Positions 40,474 to 48,239 of a stretch of 64,000 bases of DNA are shown here, piece by piece (the stretch's first letter is position 1; each line of letters starts with the position of its first letter). The position numbers and the translations under genes are program-made. The notes under the pieces are model-generated. The model ran no database searches. It was not told the DNA's origin and saw only the letters and a list, made by a program, of their open reading frames with translations. This DNA comes from Verrucomicrobiales bacterium (GTDB lineage Bacteria > Verrucomicrobiota > Verrucomicrobiia > Limisphaerales > J093), in the NCBI GenBank assembly GCA_024233215.1, contig JACKPW010000001.1, positions 434,001-498,000 of the forward strand. The letters run 5' to 3'.

Positions 40474-41010
40474 TCAGTAGGTCACCACGCTGTGCAAGGG
40501 CAACCCCGTCAGTTTCTCCCGGCCCTTGAGAAACTCCAGTTCGATCAGGAAGGCGGCCTCGACCACCGTGGCTTCCAACCGCTGGATCAGTCGTGCCGCG
40601 GCCAGTGCGGTCCCGCCCGTCGCGAGCAGATCGTCCACGAGGAGGACGCGGTCGCCCGGCTTCACGGCATCGGCGTGAATGGCGAGAGTGCTGCTGCCGT
40701 ATTCGAGCTCGTAGCTTTCCTCCAGGGTCTTCCAGGGAAGCTTGCCCTGCTTGCGGATGGGGACGAAGGCGGCGTTGAGTTTCAGGGCTGCCGCCGCGGC
40801 GAAGATGAAGCCGCGGGCATCGACGCCGGCCACCGCATCCACCGAACCGGCGGACCAGTTGGCGGTGAGCAGATCGATGGCGGCGGAGAAGAGGCGCGGA
40901 TCCCCCAGCACCGGCGTGATGTCCTTGAACTGGATGCCGGGCTTCGGGAAGTCGGGGACGTTGCGAATGGCAGCGCGGAGGTCATCCACGGTGGGAATGG
41001 CGGAACTCAT
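40474..41010 (-). CDS. apt: Adenine phosphoribosyltransferase
   Basis: Salvages adenine with PRPP to AMP in the cytoplasm. The 178 residues match the family length. VPDFPKPGIQFKDITPVL near residue 18, VAGVDARGFIF near 60 and the PRPP-binding RVLLVDDLLATGGTA near 120 are diagnostic. It begins 9 bp after the sigma factor stop and is followed by the PAP2-GT39 gene, so it belongs to a minus-strand run. Confidence 0.96.
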   Translation of the reverse strand: MSSAIPTVDDLRAAIRNVPDFPKPGIQFKDITPVLGDPRLFSAAIDLLTANWSAGSVDAVAGVDARGFIFAAAAALKLNAAFVPIRKQGKLPWKTLEESYELEYGSSTLAIHADAVKPGDRVLLVDDLLATGGTALAAARLIQRLEATVVEAAFLIELEFLKGREKLTGLPLHSVVTY

Positions 41011-41019
41011 GGGGATGGG

Positions 41020-42321
41020 TCAGCGTTTCTGGCCTTCGATTTTTTCGATCATGCGCCGGAGTTTGGTCAGCGCGAGATTCTGGATCTGCCGGATGCGTTC
41101 GCGGGTGACGCCGAATTTCACCCCCACCTCTTCAAGCGTCTTCTCGCTGCCGCCGTCGAGTCCGAAGCGATAGAACAGGATGGTCCGCTCGCGTTCGTCG
41201 AGTCTCTCCACGAGGTCGCCGAGGAGATCGTTGATGGTCTTTTCCTCAAGGCTCTCGTAGGGATCCTCGGCCCGCTCGTCCTGGACAATCTCGGCGTAGG
41301 TATTGGAGTCGTCCTCCCCGATGGGGGCGTCCAGGGAGGTGGGCCGGATGGCGGCCTGGCGCAGCTGGGCCACACGCGTGGCGGTCATGCCCAGTTCCTC
41401 GCCGAGTTCCTCCTCGGTGGGTTCCCGCCCCAGCGCTTCATGCATCCGCATCGCGATGCGCCGCATCCGGGAGATCTTGTCCACCAGATGCACCGGCAGG
41501 CGGATGGTCTTCGACTGGTTGGCGAGCGCGCGCTTGATCGATTGCTTGATCCACCAGGCCGCGTAGGTGGAGAGCTTCCCTCCCTTGGCCGGATCGAACC
41601 GCTCGACCGCCTTCATGAGGCCGATGTTCCCCTCGTTGATCAGGTCCAACAGGGGCACTCCGAGGCCGTCGTAGTCGTGGGCAATCTTCACCACGAGGCG
41701 GAGATTGGCCTTGATCATGTGCTCGCGCGCCTCCTCGCTCCCGTTCTTGATGAGGGCGGCGAGCTCGATCTCCTGCTGCGGCGTGAGGAGCTTCACCTTG
41801 CCGATCTCGCGAAGGTAAAGCTTGATCGCGGAATCGGCGTCGTAGCCGGTCCGCACGCGCTTCCGCAGGAAATCCGTGTCCTCATCCCGCGGCACCTCCA
41901 GGCCCTTGGCGGCGTCGGGGCCGATCTCCTGTTCCGTTTCCGCCAGATCCTCGGCGCTGGGTTCCGAGTCATCCCCGGTCGACTCTTCCTCATCCTCGGC
42001 GGCCTCTGCGCCCCCCCCATCCTGTTCCCTCGCTGCGGGTGGGGAGGCTCCCTCCTGACCGGAGTCCGCAACCGGCTCCTGTCGACGGGCCCGATCCACG
42101 GCATGCGAATGAACCGTCTCCGCGGGGATCCGGCGGGGTCGCCCCCGGCGACGGACCGGGGTGGGTTCACGGCCCTGAACGGTATCTGCCATCGGGTCCC
42201 CGGCATTGCCCGCCAGGCTCGATTCGTTCGAGGCCCGGGCGGAAGGCTTGGCGGCGGCCGTGCGCGTCGTAGCGCGCTTGCGACCGCCCTTGGAGGATTT
42301 CGTCTTGGCCTGGCCTGCCAT
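41020..42321 (-). CDS. Sigma-70 family sigma factor, primary or group 2 (RpoD/SigA-like)
   Basis: A 433-residue sigma factor. The first 110 residues are Lys/Arg-rich then acidic and show no region 1.1 fold. Region 1.2 is at about 143 (AIKLYLREIGKVKLLTPQQEIEL), region 2 at about 190-260 (LLDLINEGNIGLMKAVERFDPAKGGKLSTYAAWWIKQSI), region 3 at about 275-340 and region 4.2 near the end (TLEEVGVKFGVTRERIRQIQ). Whether it is the housekeeping or an RpoS-like factor cannot be settled here. MAGQAKTK at 42321 is the chosen start. Confidence 0.92.
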   Translation of the reverse strand: MAGQAKTKSSKGGRKRATTRTAAAKPSARASNESSLAGNAGDPMADTVQGREPTPVRRRGRPRRIPAETVHSHAVDRARRQEPVADSGQEGASPPAAREQDGGGAEAAEDEEESTGDDSEPSAEDLAETEQEIGPDAAKGLEVPRDEDTDFLRKRVRTGYDADSAIKLYLREIGKVKLLTPQQEIELAALIKNGSEEAREHMIKANLRLVVKIAHDYDGLGVPLLDLINEGNIGLMKAVERFDPAKGGKLSTYAAWWIKQSIKRALANQSKTIRLPVHLVDKISRMRRIAMRMHEALGREPTEEELGEELGMTATRVAQLRQAAIRPTSLDAPIGEDDSNTYAEIVQDERAEDPYESLEEKTINDLLGDLVERLDERERTILFYRFGLDGGSEKTLEEVGVKFGVTRERIRQIQNLALTKLRRMIEKIEGQKR

Positions 42322-42375
42322 AAACGAGCGGAGAGTGAAAAGCAGGTTCCTTCCCGGCAAGCAAATAAGCCGCGG

Positions 42376-43584
42376 TCAGGCGCCCTGCCCCGGCGAGGAC
42401 GCGGAGGAGAACAAGTCAATCCCGGCGGCCACCAAGCCGGCGGCCCGCCGTCGCGGCGCGGCCAGGCAGTCGATTTCTCCGAACCGCGCCCAGAGCCCGC
42501 CTCGGCGAATGGCTTGGAACAATCGTTCCGTGGCTGCGGTTGGCAGGTCCCCGAGCAATCCCGTCACCACCACCCGGCGGAGCCCGAGGATGTTCAGCGC
42601 GCCCGCGATCACCGCGCCGGCTGCCGCGAGCGTGCCGTCCAGCCACGGCGGAAGGCCCTCCGTCCGAATGCGCACCGCCAGGTCCTTCCAGCCGTGGGGA
42701 CCGGGAGCACCCGAAGCGGAAAAGCTGTCGAGCAGGCTGCGCCGGGAGAGCAGCGTCTCGAGGCACCCCACACCACCACAACCGCAGCGACGGGGATTAC
42801 CGGGAATCGGCGTGTGCCCGAGTTCCCCATGCAGGGGCAGTGGATTGGCGAATGGCCTCCCGTGGATCACGATCGCCCCGCCCAACCCCTCGCCCACGTC
42901 CACCAGCAGGAAATCCCGGTGGTCCGGTTCGTGCATCAGATGCCCCAGCGCCAGGGCGCCGATTTCCTGCACCACCTCCACCGGCAGTTGCCAGAGCGAC
43001 TCCAGCGCCTGGACCAACCGGGTGCGCTCGGTCCAGTGCACGTTGGGCGAGAAGATCACCCGGCCTTCCCGCTCGTCCACGATGCCCGGCACGGAAACCA
43101 CCACCCGCCAGAGCGATCCGGGATCGGTTACCGGGCGGTGCCGGCTCAATTCCCTGAGCCAGCGTTCGAGTCCCTTTCCCGTGGGAAAACGCACGGGCCA
43201 TTGCTCGGGACAATGCGGATGGAACGGCAGCAGGGCCAGGGAGGTGTCGGTAACGTCCAGATGTACCGCCAGAAAACGCGGCGTCTGCGGATCGAACTCC
43301 ACGAGTCGACCCGGCCGCCCTGGAACGGCAACGCCTTCGCCCGGGTCGCCGAACCGAAAACCGTTCGACAGTGCCGGCTGCACCTCACGAATCGCCCCCC
43401 TCCGCACCAGGCGTTGCACGATCTTGCCCGTGGTGGGCTGACTCAGGCCCGAGGCCTTCGCCAGATCGGCCCGACTGGCGCGCCGCATCCGGGTGAGCAG
43501 ATCGATGAGGGTGCGCTCGTTCGCGCGACGCAGGCTGGCGGGGGTCAACCCGAGTTCGCTCCCTGGTTCCAAACGCACGGGCAT
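42376..43584 (-). CDS. ROK-family transcriptional regulator/sugar kinase-like protein
   Basis: A 402-residue ROK protein. An N-terminal winged helix at about 17-75 (ANERTLIDLLTRMRRASRADLAKASGLSQPTTGKIVQRLV) indicates a NagC/XylR-type regulator rather than a pure kinase. The ROK zinc site is GHTPIPGNPRRCGCGGVGCLE near 258. DVGEGLGGAIVIHG near 232 is the kinase-fold phosphate loop. It would sense a sugar or amino sugar. It lies between the AsmA-like and sigma factor genes, all on the minus strand. Confidence 0.9.
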   Translation of the reverse strand: MPVRLEPGSELGLTPASLRRANERTLIDLLTRMRRASRADLAKASGLSQPTTGKIVQRLVRRGAIREVQPALSNGFRFGDPGEGVAVPGRPGRLVEFDPQTPRFLAVHLDVTDTSLALLPFHPHCPEQWPVRFPTGKGLERWLRELSRHRPVTDPGSLWRVVVSVPGIVDEREGRVIFSPNVHWTERTRLVQALESLWQLPVEVVQEIGALALGHLMHEPDHRDFLLVDVGEGLGGAIVIHGRPFANPLPLHGELGHTPIPGNPRRCGCGGVGCLETLLSRRSLLDSFSASGAPGPHGWKDLAVRIRTEGLPPWLDGTLAAAGAVIAGALNILGLRRVVVTGLLGDLPTAATERLFQAIRRGGLWARFGEIDCLAAPRRRAAGLVAAGIDLFSSASSPGQGA

Positions 43585-43599
43585 GGCACACAGAAGGCG

Positions 43600-44382
43600 C
43601 TAGCGGGCACCCGCTGGCGGAAGTCCTGGGAGCCCACGAAGCAGGGAATCGGCCGCCCCGGGAAGCGGGTCGGTCGCCGCAGGGACGGTCTTTTCCAAGT
43701 GCTCCCCGATCTGCAGGAACGCCTCCTCCACCAGGTTCGTTGTGGAACCAAGCAACTCGGTGAGCACGCGTTGCGCGAGTTCCGGTCCGGTGATCCCGTC
43801 GGGGCCGGTGCCCAAGTGGGTCAGGCGCAGATCCTCCACATGCAGGGAGACCGGTTCCGCCGGGGTAAACGGCGTGCTCACGTGAAGCATGGCGTCGCTG
43901 ATCAGAAACTCGTCCACCTGGAGTTTCCGACCGCGCGGGGGAGGTTCCACCGGGGAGTCCCCTCCGGCCCCGCCTGACGTGCGGTCGGTGAACTCCCGGA
44001 TATTGCTGAGAATCCGGCTGAGATTGTTCTCGCCGGGCACCCCTTCATACGTGATTTCGGGAGTCTGGAACCGGATGAGCCGCACATGCAGCTTGTCGGA
44101 AAGCAGGGTCCTGGGATCCAATTCCACACGGATCTCCCCAGCGCTGACCGCAAAGGACGTGGTGTAGCCCTCCGGATTGCCCACCAGAAGCCCCCGGAGC
44201 GCACCGGCGCCTGACAACAGCGAGATGTCCGCCTCCCGAACCCCCACAGGGACGTGCGCCACTGCCGGCCCGATGGTCTGAATCCCCGCCTTGACGAGGC
44301 GTCCGAAGAAGGCGAACGCCAACCCGGCAAGAACGACCAACAGCACCAGCATGACCGCCAGGATCTTAAGCCACTTTTTCAT
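43600..44382 (-). CDS. AsmA-like membrane-anchored protein
   Basis: A 260-residue product with one N-terminal helix (WLKILAVMLVLLVVLAGLAFAFF) and a periplasmic part (VREADISLLSGAGALRGLLVGNPEGY, in parts; ELDPRTLLSDKLHVRLIRFQTPEITYEG) of AsmA N-terminal type. It shares architecture with 7406-8071 but differs in sequence. The start is at MKKWLKIL. It begins after the glnA terminator and precedes the ROK gene by 15 bp, so a separate operon starts here. Confidence 0.7.
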   Translation of the reverse strand: MKKWLKILAVMLVLLVVLAGLAFAFFGRLVKAGIQTIGPAVAHVPVGVREADISLLSGAGALRGLLVGNPEGYTTSFAVSAGEIRVELDPRTLLSDKLHVRLIRFQTPEITYEGVPGENNLSRILSNIREFTDRTSGGAGGDSPVEPPPRGRKLQVDEFLISDAMLHVSTPFTPAEPVSLHVEDLRLTHLGTGPDGITGPELAQRVLTELLGSTTNLVEEAFLQIGEHLEKTVPAATDPLPGAADSLLRGLPGLPPAGAR

Positions 44383-44512
44383 GCTCCGAATGCGCGCCGA
44401 GGATGGCGCACCAAGCCGGCAAGTCAAGGCGGGGCACCCACCGGGAGCGCGGACCGCCTCGTGCCTCGGGGGAACCAATCCGCCGACGCGACGCTCCCCG
44501 GAACAACGAGAA

Positions 44513-44538
44513 GGCGGCGCGGGGATTCCCGCGCCGCC
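44513..44538 (-). terminator. Terminator of glnA
   Basis: A perfect 11-bp stem GGCGGCGCGGG/CCCGCGCCGCC with a four-base loop, 42 bp after the glnA stop codon. On the minus strand it is followed by TTCTCGTTGTTC, a T-rich but interrupted tract. Confidence 0.6.
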
Positions 44539-44580
44539 ATCGACTTGTCCGGGGCGGCTCGCTCCCGGTCTCTTGCGCGA

Positions 44581-45993
44581 TTACACGTCCGAATACAGGA
44601 AGAACTCGTACGGATGCGGCCGCAGCCGGATCCCGTCGGCCTCGGCGCGCTTCTTGGCGATGTAGTTCTCCACGAAGTCCGTGGTGAACACGTCGCCCTT
44701 GCAGAGAAACTCATGATCCTGCTCCAGCGCGGTCAGGGCGGCATCGAGGCTGCCCGGCACCTGCGGCACCTTGGCGAGTTCCTCGGGCGGCAGTTCGTAG
44801 AGGTTCTTGTCCATCGGTTCACCCGGGTCGATCTTGTTGAGCACCCCGTCCAGACCGGCCATGAGGATGGCGGTGTAGGCCAGGTAGGGGTTGGCGGAAG
44901 GATCGGGCGGACGGTACTCGAGGCGCTTGGCCTTCGGGCTGTTGCTGTAGGTCGGGATACGCAGCGCCGCGGAGCGGTTGCGGGCCGAATAGGCCAGGTT
45001 CACCGGTGCCTCGTACCCGGGGACAAGCCGCTTGTAGGAGTTCGTCGTCGGGTTGCACAGTGCGCAGAGCGCCCGGGCATGTTTCAGAATGCCGCCGGCG
45101 AAGTGCAGCGCCATCTCACTGAGACCGGCATAGCCGTTGCCGGCGAACAGCGGCTTGTTCTTCTTCCACAGGCTGACGTGGGTGTGCATGCCGCTGCCGT
45201 TGTCGCCAAACAGGGGCTTGGGCATGAAGCAGGCGTACTTCCCATGCTTCCGGGCCACGTTCTTGACGATGTACTTGTAGAGCATCATCGAGTCCGCGGT
45301 CTTCAGCAGCGGGCCGAACCGGAAATCGATTTCGGCCTGGCCGGCAGTGGCCACCTCGTGGTGCTGGCGCTCGATATCGATGCCCAGTTCCATCATCAGG
45401 AGGCACATCTCGGTGCGGAGATCCTGCTGTTGGTCCGACGGGGCGACCGGCAGATAGCCCTCCTTGTGACGGATCTTGTAACCCAGGTTCGGCATCTCGT
45501 CGGTGCCGGTGTTCCAGATCGCCTCCGTGCTGTCCACGGAGTAGAAGCTGCCGTTGCTGCGTGTGTCGAACTGGATGTTGTCAAAGACGAAGAACTCCGC
45601 CTCCGGCCCGAAAACCGCCATGTCCGCGAGGCCGGTGGAGGCAAGGTACTTTTCAGCCTTCATGGCAATGCCCCGTGGGTCGCGGCTGTAGGGCTCCAGG
45701 GTGCCGGTCTCCGCGATGGTGCAGGTGAGGCTCAGTGTCGGGACCGCGCAGAAAGGATCGATGAAGGCCGTTCCCGGGTCCGGCATGGCCAGCATGTCCG
45801 AGGCCTCGATCGATTTCCAGCCCCGGATCGAGGACCCGTCAAAACCGAATCCTTCCTTGAAGACGTCCTCGCTGAGTTCGCCGATGGGGACGCTGAAGTG
45901 TTGCCAGGTTCCGAAGGTGTCCACGAACTTGATGTCCACCATCTTGGCCCCAGCCTTTTTCGCCATTTCAATGACTTGCTTGGGTGTGCTCAT
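44581..45993 (-). CDS. glnA: Glutamine synthetase, type I
   Basis: Makes glutamine from glutamate, ammonium and ATP. The 470 residues form the usual type I length. GFGFDGSSIRGW near 49, FGPEAEFFVFD near 127, the central NGSGMHTHVSLW near 265 and NPTTNSYKRLVPGYEAP near 317 are diagnostic. Tyr399 in KNLYELPPEE corresponds to the adenylylated tyrosine, so the enzyme is probably the GSI-beta form controlled by GlnE and P-II. It lies 128 bp downstream of amtB. Confidence 0.98.
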   Translation of the reverse strand: MSTPKQVIEMAKKAGAKMVDIKFVDTFGTWQHFSVPIGELSEDVFKEGFGFDGSSIRGWKSIEASDMLAMPDPGTAFIDPFCAVPTLSLTCTIAETGTLEPYSRDPRGIAMKAEKYLASTGLADMAVFGPEAEFFVFDNIQFDTRSNGSFYSVDSTEAIWNTGTDEMPNLGYKIRHKEGYLPVAPSDQQQDLRTEMCLLMMELGIDIERQHHEVATAGQAEIDFRFGPLLKTADSMMLYKYIVKNVARKHGKYACFMPKPLFGDNGSGMHTHVSLWKKNKPLFAGNGYAGLSEMALHFAGGILKHARALCALCNPTTNSYKRLVPGYEAPVNLAYSARNRSAALRIPTYSNSPKAKRLEYRPPDPSANPYLAYTAILMAGLDGVLNKIDPGEPMDKNLYELPPEELAKVPQVPGSLDAALTALEQDHEFLCKGDVFTTDFVENYIAKKRAEADGIRLRPHPYEFFLYSDV

Positions 45994-46121
45994 TTCTTAG
46001 TTGTTGTGCTTCGTTTCAGTGTTCGTTAGAGAATCCGCCGCGCGGGCATCCTTTCCGAAGGTGGTCGCGTGGGCCGTGTCGCGTCAGGCTCTCATCTGAT
46101 CCGCGGCACGGCCATTTCAAT

Positions 46122-47474
46122 TCAAGCCAGGTGATAACCCTCCTCCCCGTGTTCCGTCAGGTCCAGACCGATTGTCTCCATTTCCTCGTTCGCCCGGAGT
46201 CCCACCAGCTTGTCCACCAGGAACAGGCCGACAACGGACACCCCACCGCTCCAGAGCACGGTCACCAAAACGCTCTTGATCTGGGCGAAGACCTGGGCGC
46301 CCATGCCCACTCCCTCGGCGTATCCCACCCCCTGCAGGGCGGTGCTGGCACATACCCCCGTCAGCACGGCGCCGACGATCCCCCCGACCCCGTGCACGCC
46401 GAAGACGTCCAGGCTGTCATCATATCCGAACCGGGCCTTCAGCTTGGTGGCGGCGATGTAGCAGATCAGCGCCGAGGCGAAGCCGATGAGGATCGCCCCA
46501 ACGGGACCAGCCGTTCCGGAGGCCGGAGTGATCGCCACCAGGCCCGCCACCGCGCCGGTGGCAATACCGACAGCCGTCGGCAGTCCGCGGAAGGTCCATT
46601 CCATGAACATCCAGGTCACGGCGGCGGTGCCGGTGGCAATCTGGGTGACCAACATGGCCATACCGGCCGAACCATCAGCCTTCAGCGCGCTGCCGGCGTT
46701 GAACCCAAACCAGCCAACCCAGAGCATCGAGGCGCCAATGAGAGTGAAAGGAACACTGTGCGGCGGGATCGGTTCCCGGCCGTAGCCGAGCCGCTTCCCC
46801 ACCATGATGCAGGCGACCAGACCCGCGATGCCGGCGTTGATGTGGACCACCGTGCCCCCCGCAAAATCAAGCACTCCCCAGAGATCGCCGAACAGCGAAC
46901 CGTCACCCGCCCAAGCCATGTGGCAGACGGGCAGATAGGAAAAGGTGAACCAGATCACGCTGAACAACATCATCGCCTTGAACTTCATGCGTTCCGCAAA
47001 GGCCCCCACAATCAACGCCGGCGTGATGATGGCGAAGGTCATCTGGAACATCACGAACACCGCCTCCGGAATTGTGCCCGAGACGGAATCCGGTCCGATC
47101 CCCCGCAGGAACATGCCCCCAACCCCTCCCACCAGTGAGTTGAGGTTGAACACCCCCTGCTCCATGCCCCCCGTGCTGAACGCCACACTGTATCCGTAAA
47201 CCACCCACAAAAGCGTCATGACGCTCGCGATGGCGAAGCACTGCATCAGCACCGAGAGCACGTTCTTGGCACGGACCAACCCGCCATAGAACAACGCCAG
47301 CCCCGGCAGGGTCATGAACAGCACAAGCGCGCTCGCGGTGATCAACCAGGCCGTGTCGCCACTGCTGATCGTCGCCTCGTCGGCAGCCTGCGCCACCGGG
47401 GCCAGCCCGCCCAACAGCAATCCGATCAAGGCCAGCTTCCCGGCCGTTCGGGATGTCAGGGAAAAGCCTCTCAC
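46122..47474 (-). CDS. amtB: Ammonium transporter
   Basis: A 450-residue Amt/Rh channel with a signal peptide and about 11 helices. GDTAWLITASALVLFMTLPGLALFYGGLVR near residue 38, WAGDGSLFGDLWGVLDFAGGTVVHINAG (in parts, near 178) and the pore-histidine region VFGVHGVGGIVGA near 362 match AmtB. P-II binds its cytoplasmic face when nitrogen is plentiful. The GTG start at 47474 overlaps the P-II gene stop (GTGA). Confidence 0.97.
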   Translation of the reverse strand: MRGFSLTSRTAGKLALIGLLLGGLAPVAQAADEATISSGDTAWLITASALVLFMTLPGLALFYGGLVRAKNVLSVLMQCFAIASVMTLLWVVYGYSVAFSTGGMEQGVFNLNSLVGGVGGMFLRGIGPDSVSGTIPEAVFVMFQMTFAIITPALIVGAFAERMKFKAMMLFSVIWFTFSYLPVCHMAWAGDGSLFGDLWGVLDFAGGTVVHINAGIAGLVACIMVGKRLGYGREPIPPHSVPFTLIGASMLWVGWFGFNAGSALKADGSAGMAMLVTQIATGTAAVTWMFMEWTFRGLPTAVGIATGAVAGLVAITPASGTAGPVGAILIGFASALICYIAATKLKARFGYDDSLDVFGVHGVGGIVGAVLTGVCASTALQGVGYAEGVGMGAQVFAQIKSVLVTVLWSGGVSVVGLFLVDKLVGLRANEEMETIGLDLTEHGEEGYHLA

Positions 47475-47809
47475 AGCGCCGCTTCCTCCCGGTCTCCGGT
47501 CCGGATCCGCACCGCTGTCTCCACGGCCGACACGAACACCTTGCCATCCCCGATCTTCCCGGTCCGGGCCGCCTTCACAATCGCCGCCACCGCGGGTTCA
47601 CACCGCTCATCCGACAACACCATCTCGACCTTGATCTTGGGCACAAAATCCACCGTGTATTCGCTGCCCCGGTAGATTTCCGTATGGCCCCGCTGGCGGC
47701 CAAATCCCTTGACTTCCGTCACGGTCATCCCCTCCACGCCAACTTCTGCCAGCGCTTCTTTCACCTCTTCCAACCGGAAGGGCTTGATCACTGCTTCAAT
47801 CTTCTTCAT
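47471..47809 (-). CDS. glnK: Nitrogen regulatory protein P-II
   Basis: A 112-residue trimeric signal protein that senses 2-oxoglutarate and ATP/ADP and controls AmtB, GlnE and NtrB. The start MKKIEAVIKPFRLEEVKEAL is canonical. The T-loop carries Tyr51 (RGSEYTVDFVPK), the uridylylation site, and GDGKVFV lies near the C-terminus. The name glnK rather than glnB follows from the overlap with amtB. A sigma-54 promoter candidate is 111 bp upstream. Confidence 0.97.
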   Translation of the reverse strand: MKKIEAVIKPFRLEEVKEALAEVGVEGMTVTEVKGFGRQRGHTEIYRGSEYTVDFVPKIKVEMVLSDERCEPAVAAIVKAARTGKIGDGKVFVSAVETAVRIRTGDREEAAL

Positions 47810-47919
47810 TGCCGATGGTTACCAACGCAAATTCTTCCCGGAACGCGGCAAATCACCACGGTCGTGGTCGATGTCCAAGCCTGACACAATCACACTGTGC
47901 CTTAGGCGCGCCGCAATGA

Positions 47920-47935
47920 AGCAACCAGCTTGCCA
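47920..47935 (-). promoter_or_regulatory. Sigma-54 promoter candidate for glnK-amtB
   Basis: On the minus strand TGGCAA, five bases, TTGCT: the invariant GG and GC are at the correct -24/-12 spacing. It lies 111 bp upstream of the P-II gene start. Nitrogen genes are classical RpoN targets. No clear NtrC site was found upstream. Confidence 0.55.
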
Positions 47936-48012
47936 ACCAACCTCCATCGATCGGCGATTCAAGCAGCAACACGCTGTTCAACAACGCTTAACAAAATCGG
48001 ATCAGCCATCTG

Positions 48013-48039
48013 GACACGTCGTTGGACGTGTCTCTTTTT
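48013..48039 (+). terminator. Orphan intrinsic terminator
   Basis: A perfect 8-bp stem GACACGTC/GACGTGTC with the tetraloop GTTG, followed by TCTTTTT. It is on the plus strand, 200 bp before the PhoD-like gene, with no annotated gene upstream of it on that strand. It implies either a small RNA from about 47820-48040 or a terminated leader. Confidence 0.65.
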
Positions 48040-48239
48040 GATCAGGGCGCCCAATCCAAGTCAGGATGGGCAAAGCCTGTCACAGCCAAACGGATCTGCT
48101 CCGCCGGATGCCAATCCGTCGCCACGCACGCATCTCCGCTGCCACAATCCCCTTGATGCTTCCCCCCGCCGCCGTAAGCTCGGTCGCGTCACTCTACCCC
48201 GTCGCGCAAGCCGCGCGCCGATGGCCCTGACGAACACGC

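Larger units (their letters stand above)
47810..48239. other. Long intergenic region upstream of the P-II gene
   Basis: Divergent spacer of 430 bp. It holds a sigma-54 promoter candidate on the minus strand (47920-47935) and an intrinsic terminator on the plus strand (48013-48039) with no gene ahead of it. A 41-codon plus-strand frame from 47916 to 48041 ends inside the terminator T-run and is probably not coding. From 48041 to 48239 I see nothing. Confidence 0.6.

Noticed and set aside
38139..40529. A plus-strand open frame of 796 codons
   Set aside because: It is antisense to the PAP2-GT39 gene, is rich in His, Pro and Gly, and has no domain pattern.
40405..43977. A plus-strand open frame of 1190 codons
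   Set aside because: It is antisense to apt, the sigma factor and the ROK gene, each of which has clear family motifs. The long frame is a by-product of high GC content.
44254..46029. A plus-strand open frame of 591 codons
   Set aside because: It is the complement of glnA and part of the AsmA-like gene.
47916..48041. A 41-codon plus-strand frame next to the sigma-54 promoter
   Set aside because: It ends inside the T-run of an intrinsic terminator and has no Shine-Dalgarno, so it is unlikely to be translated.
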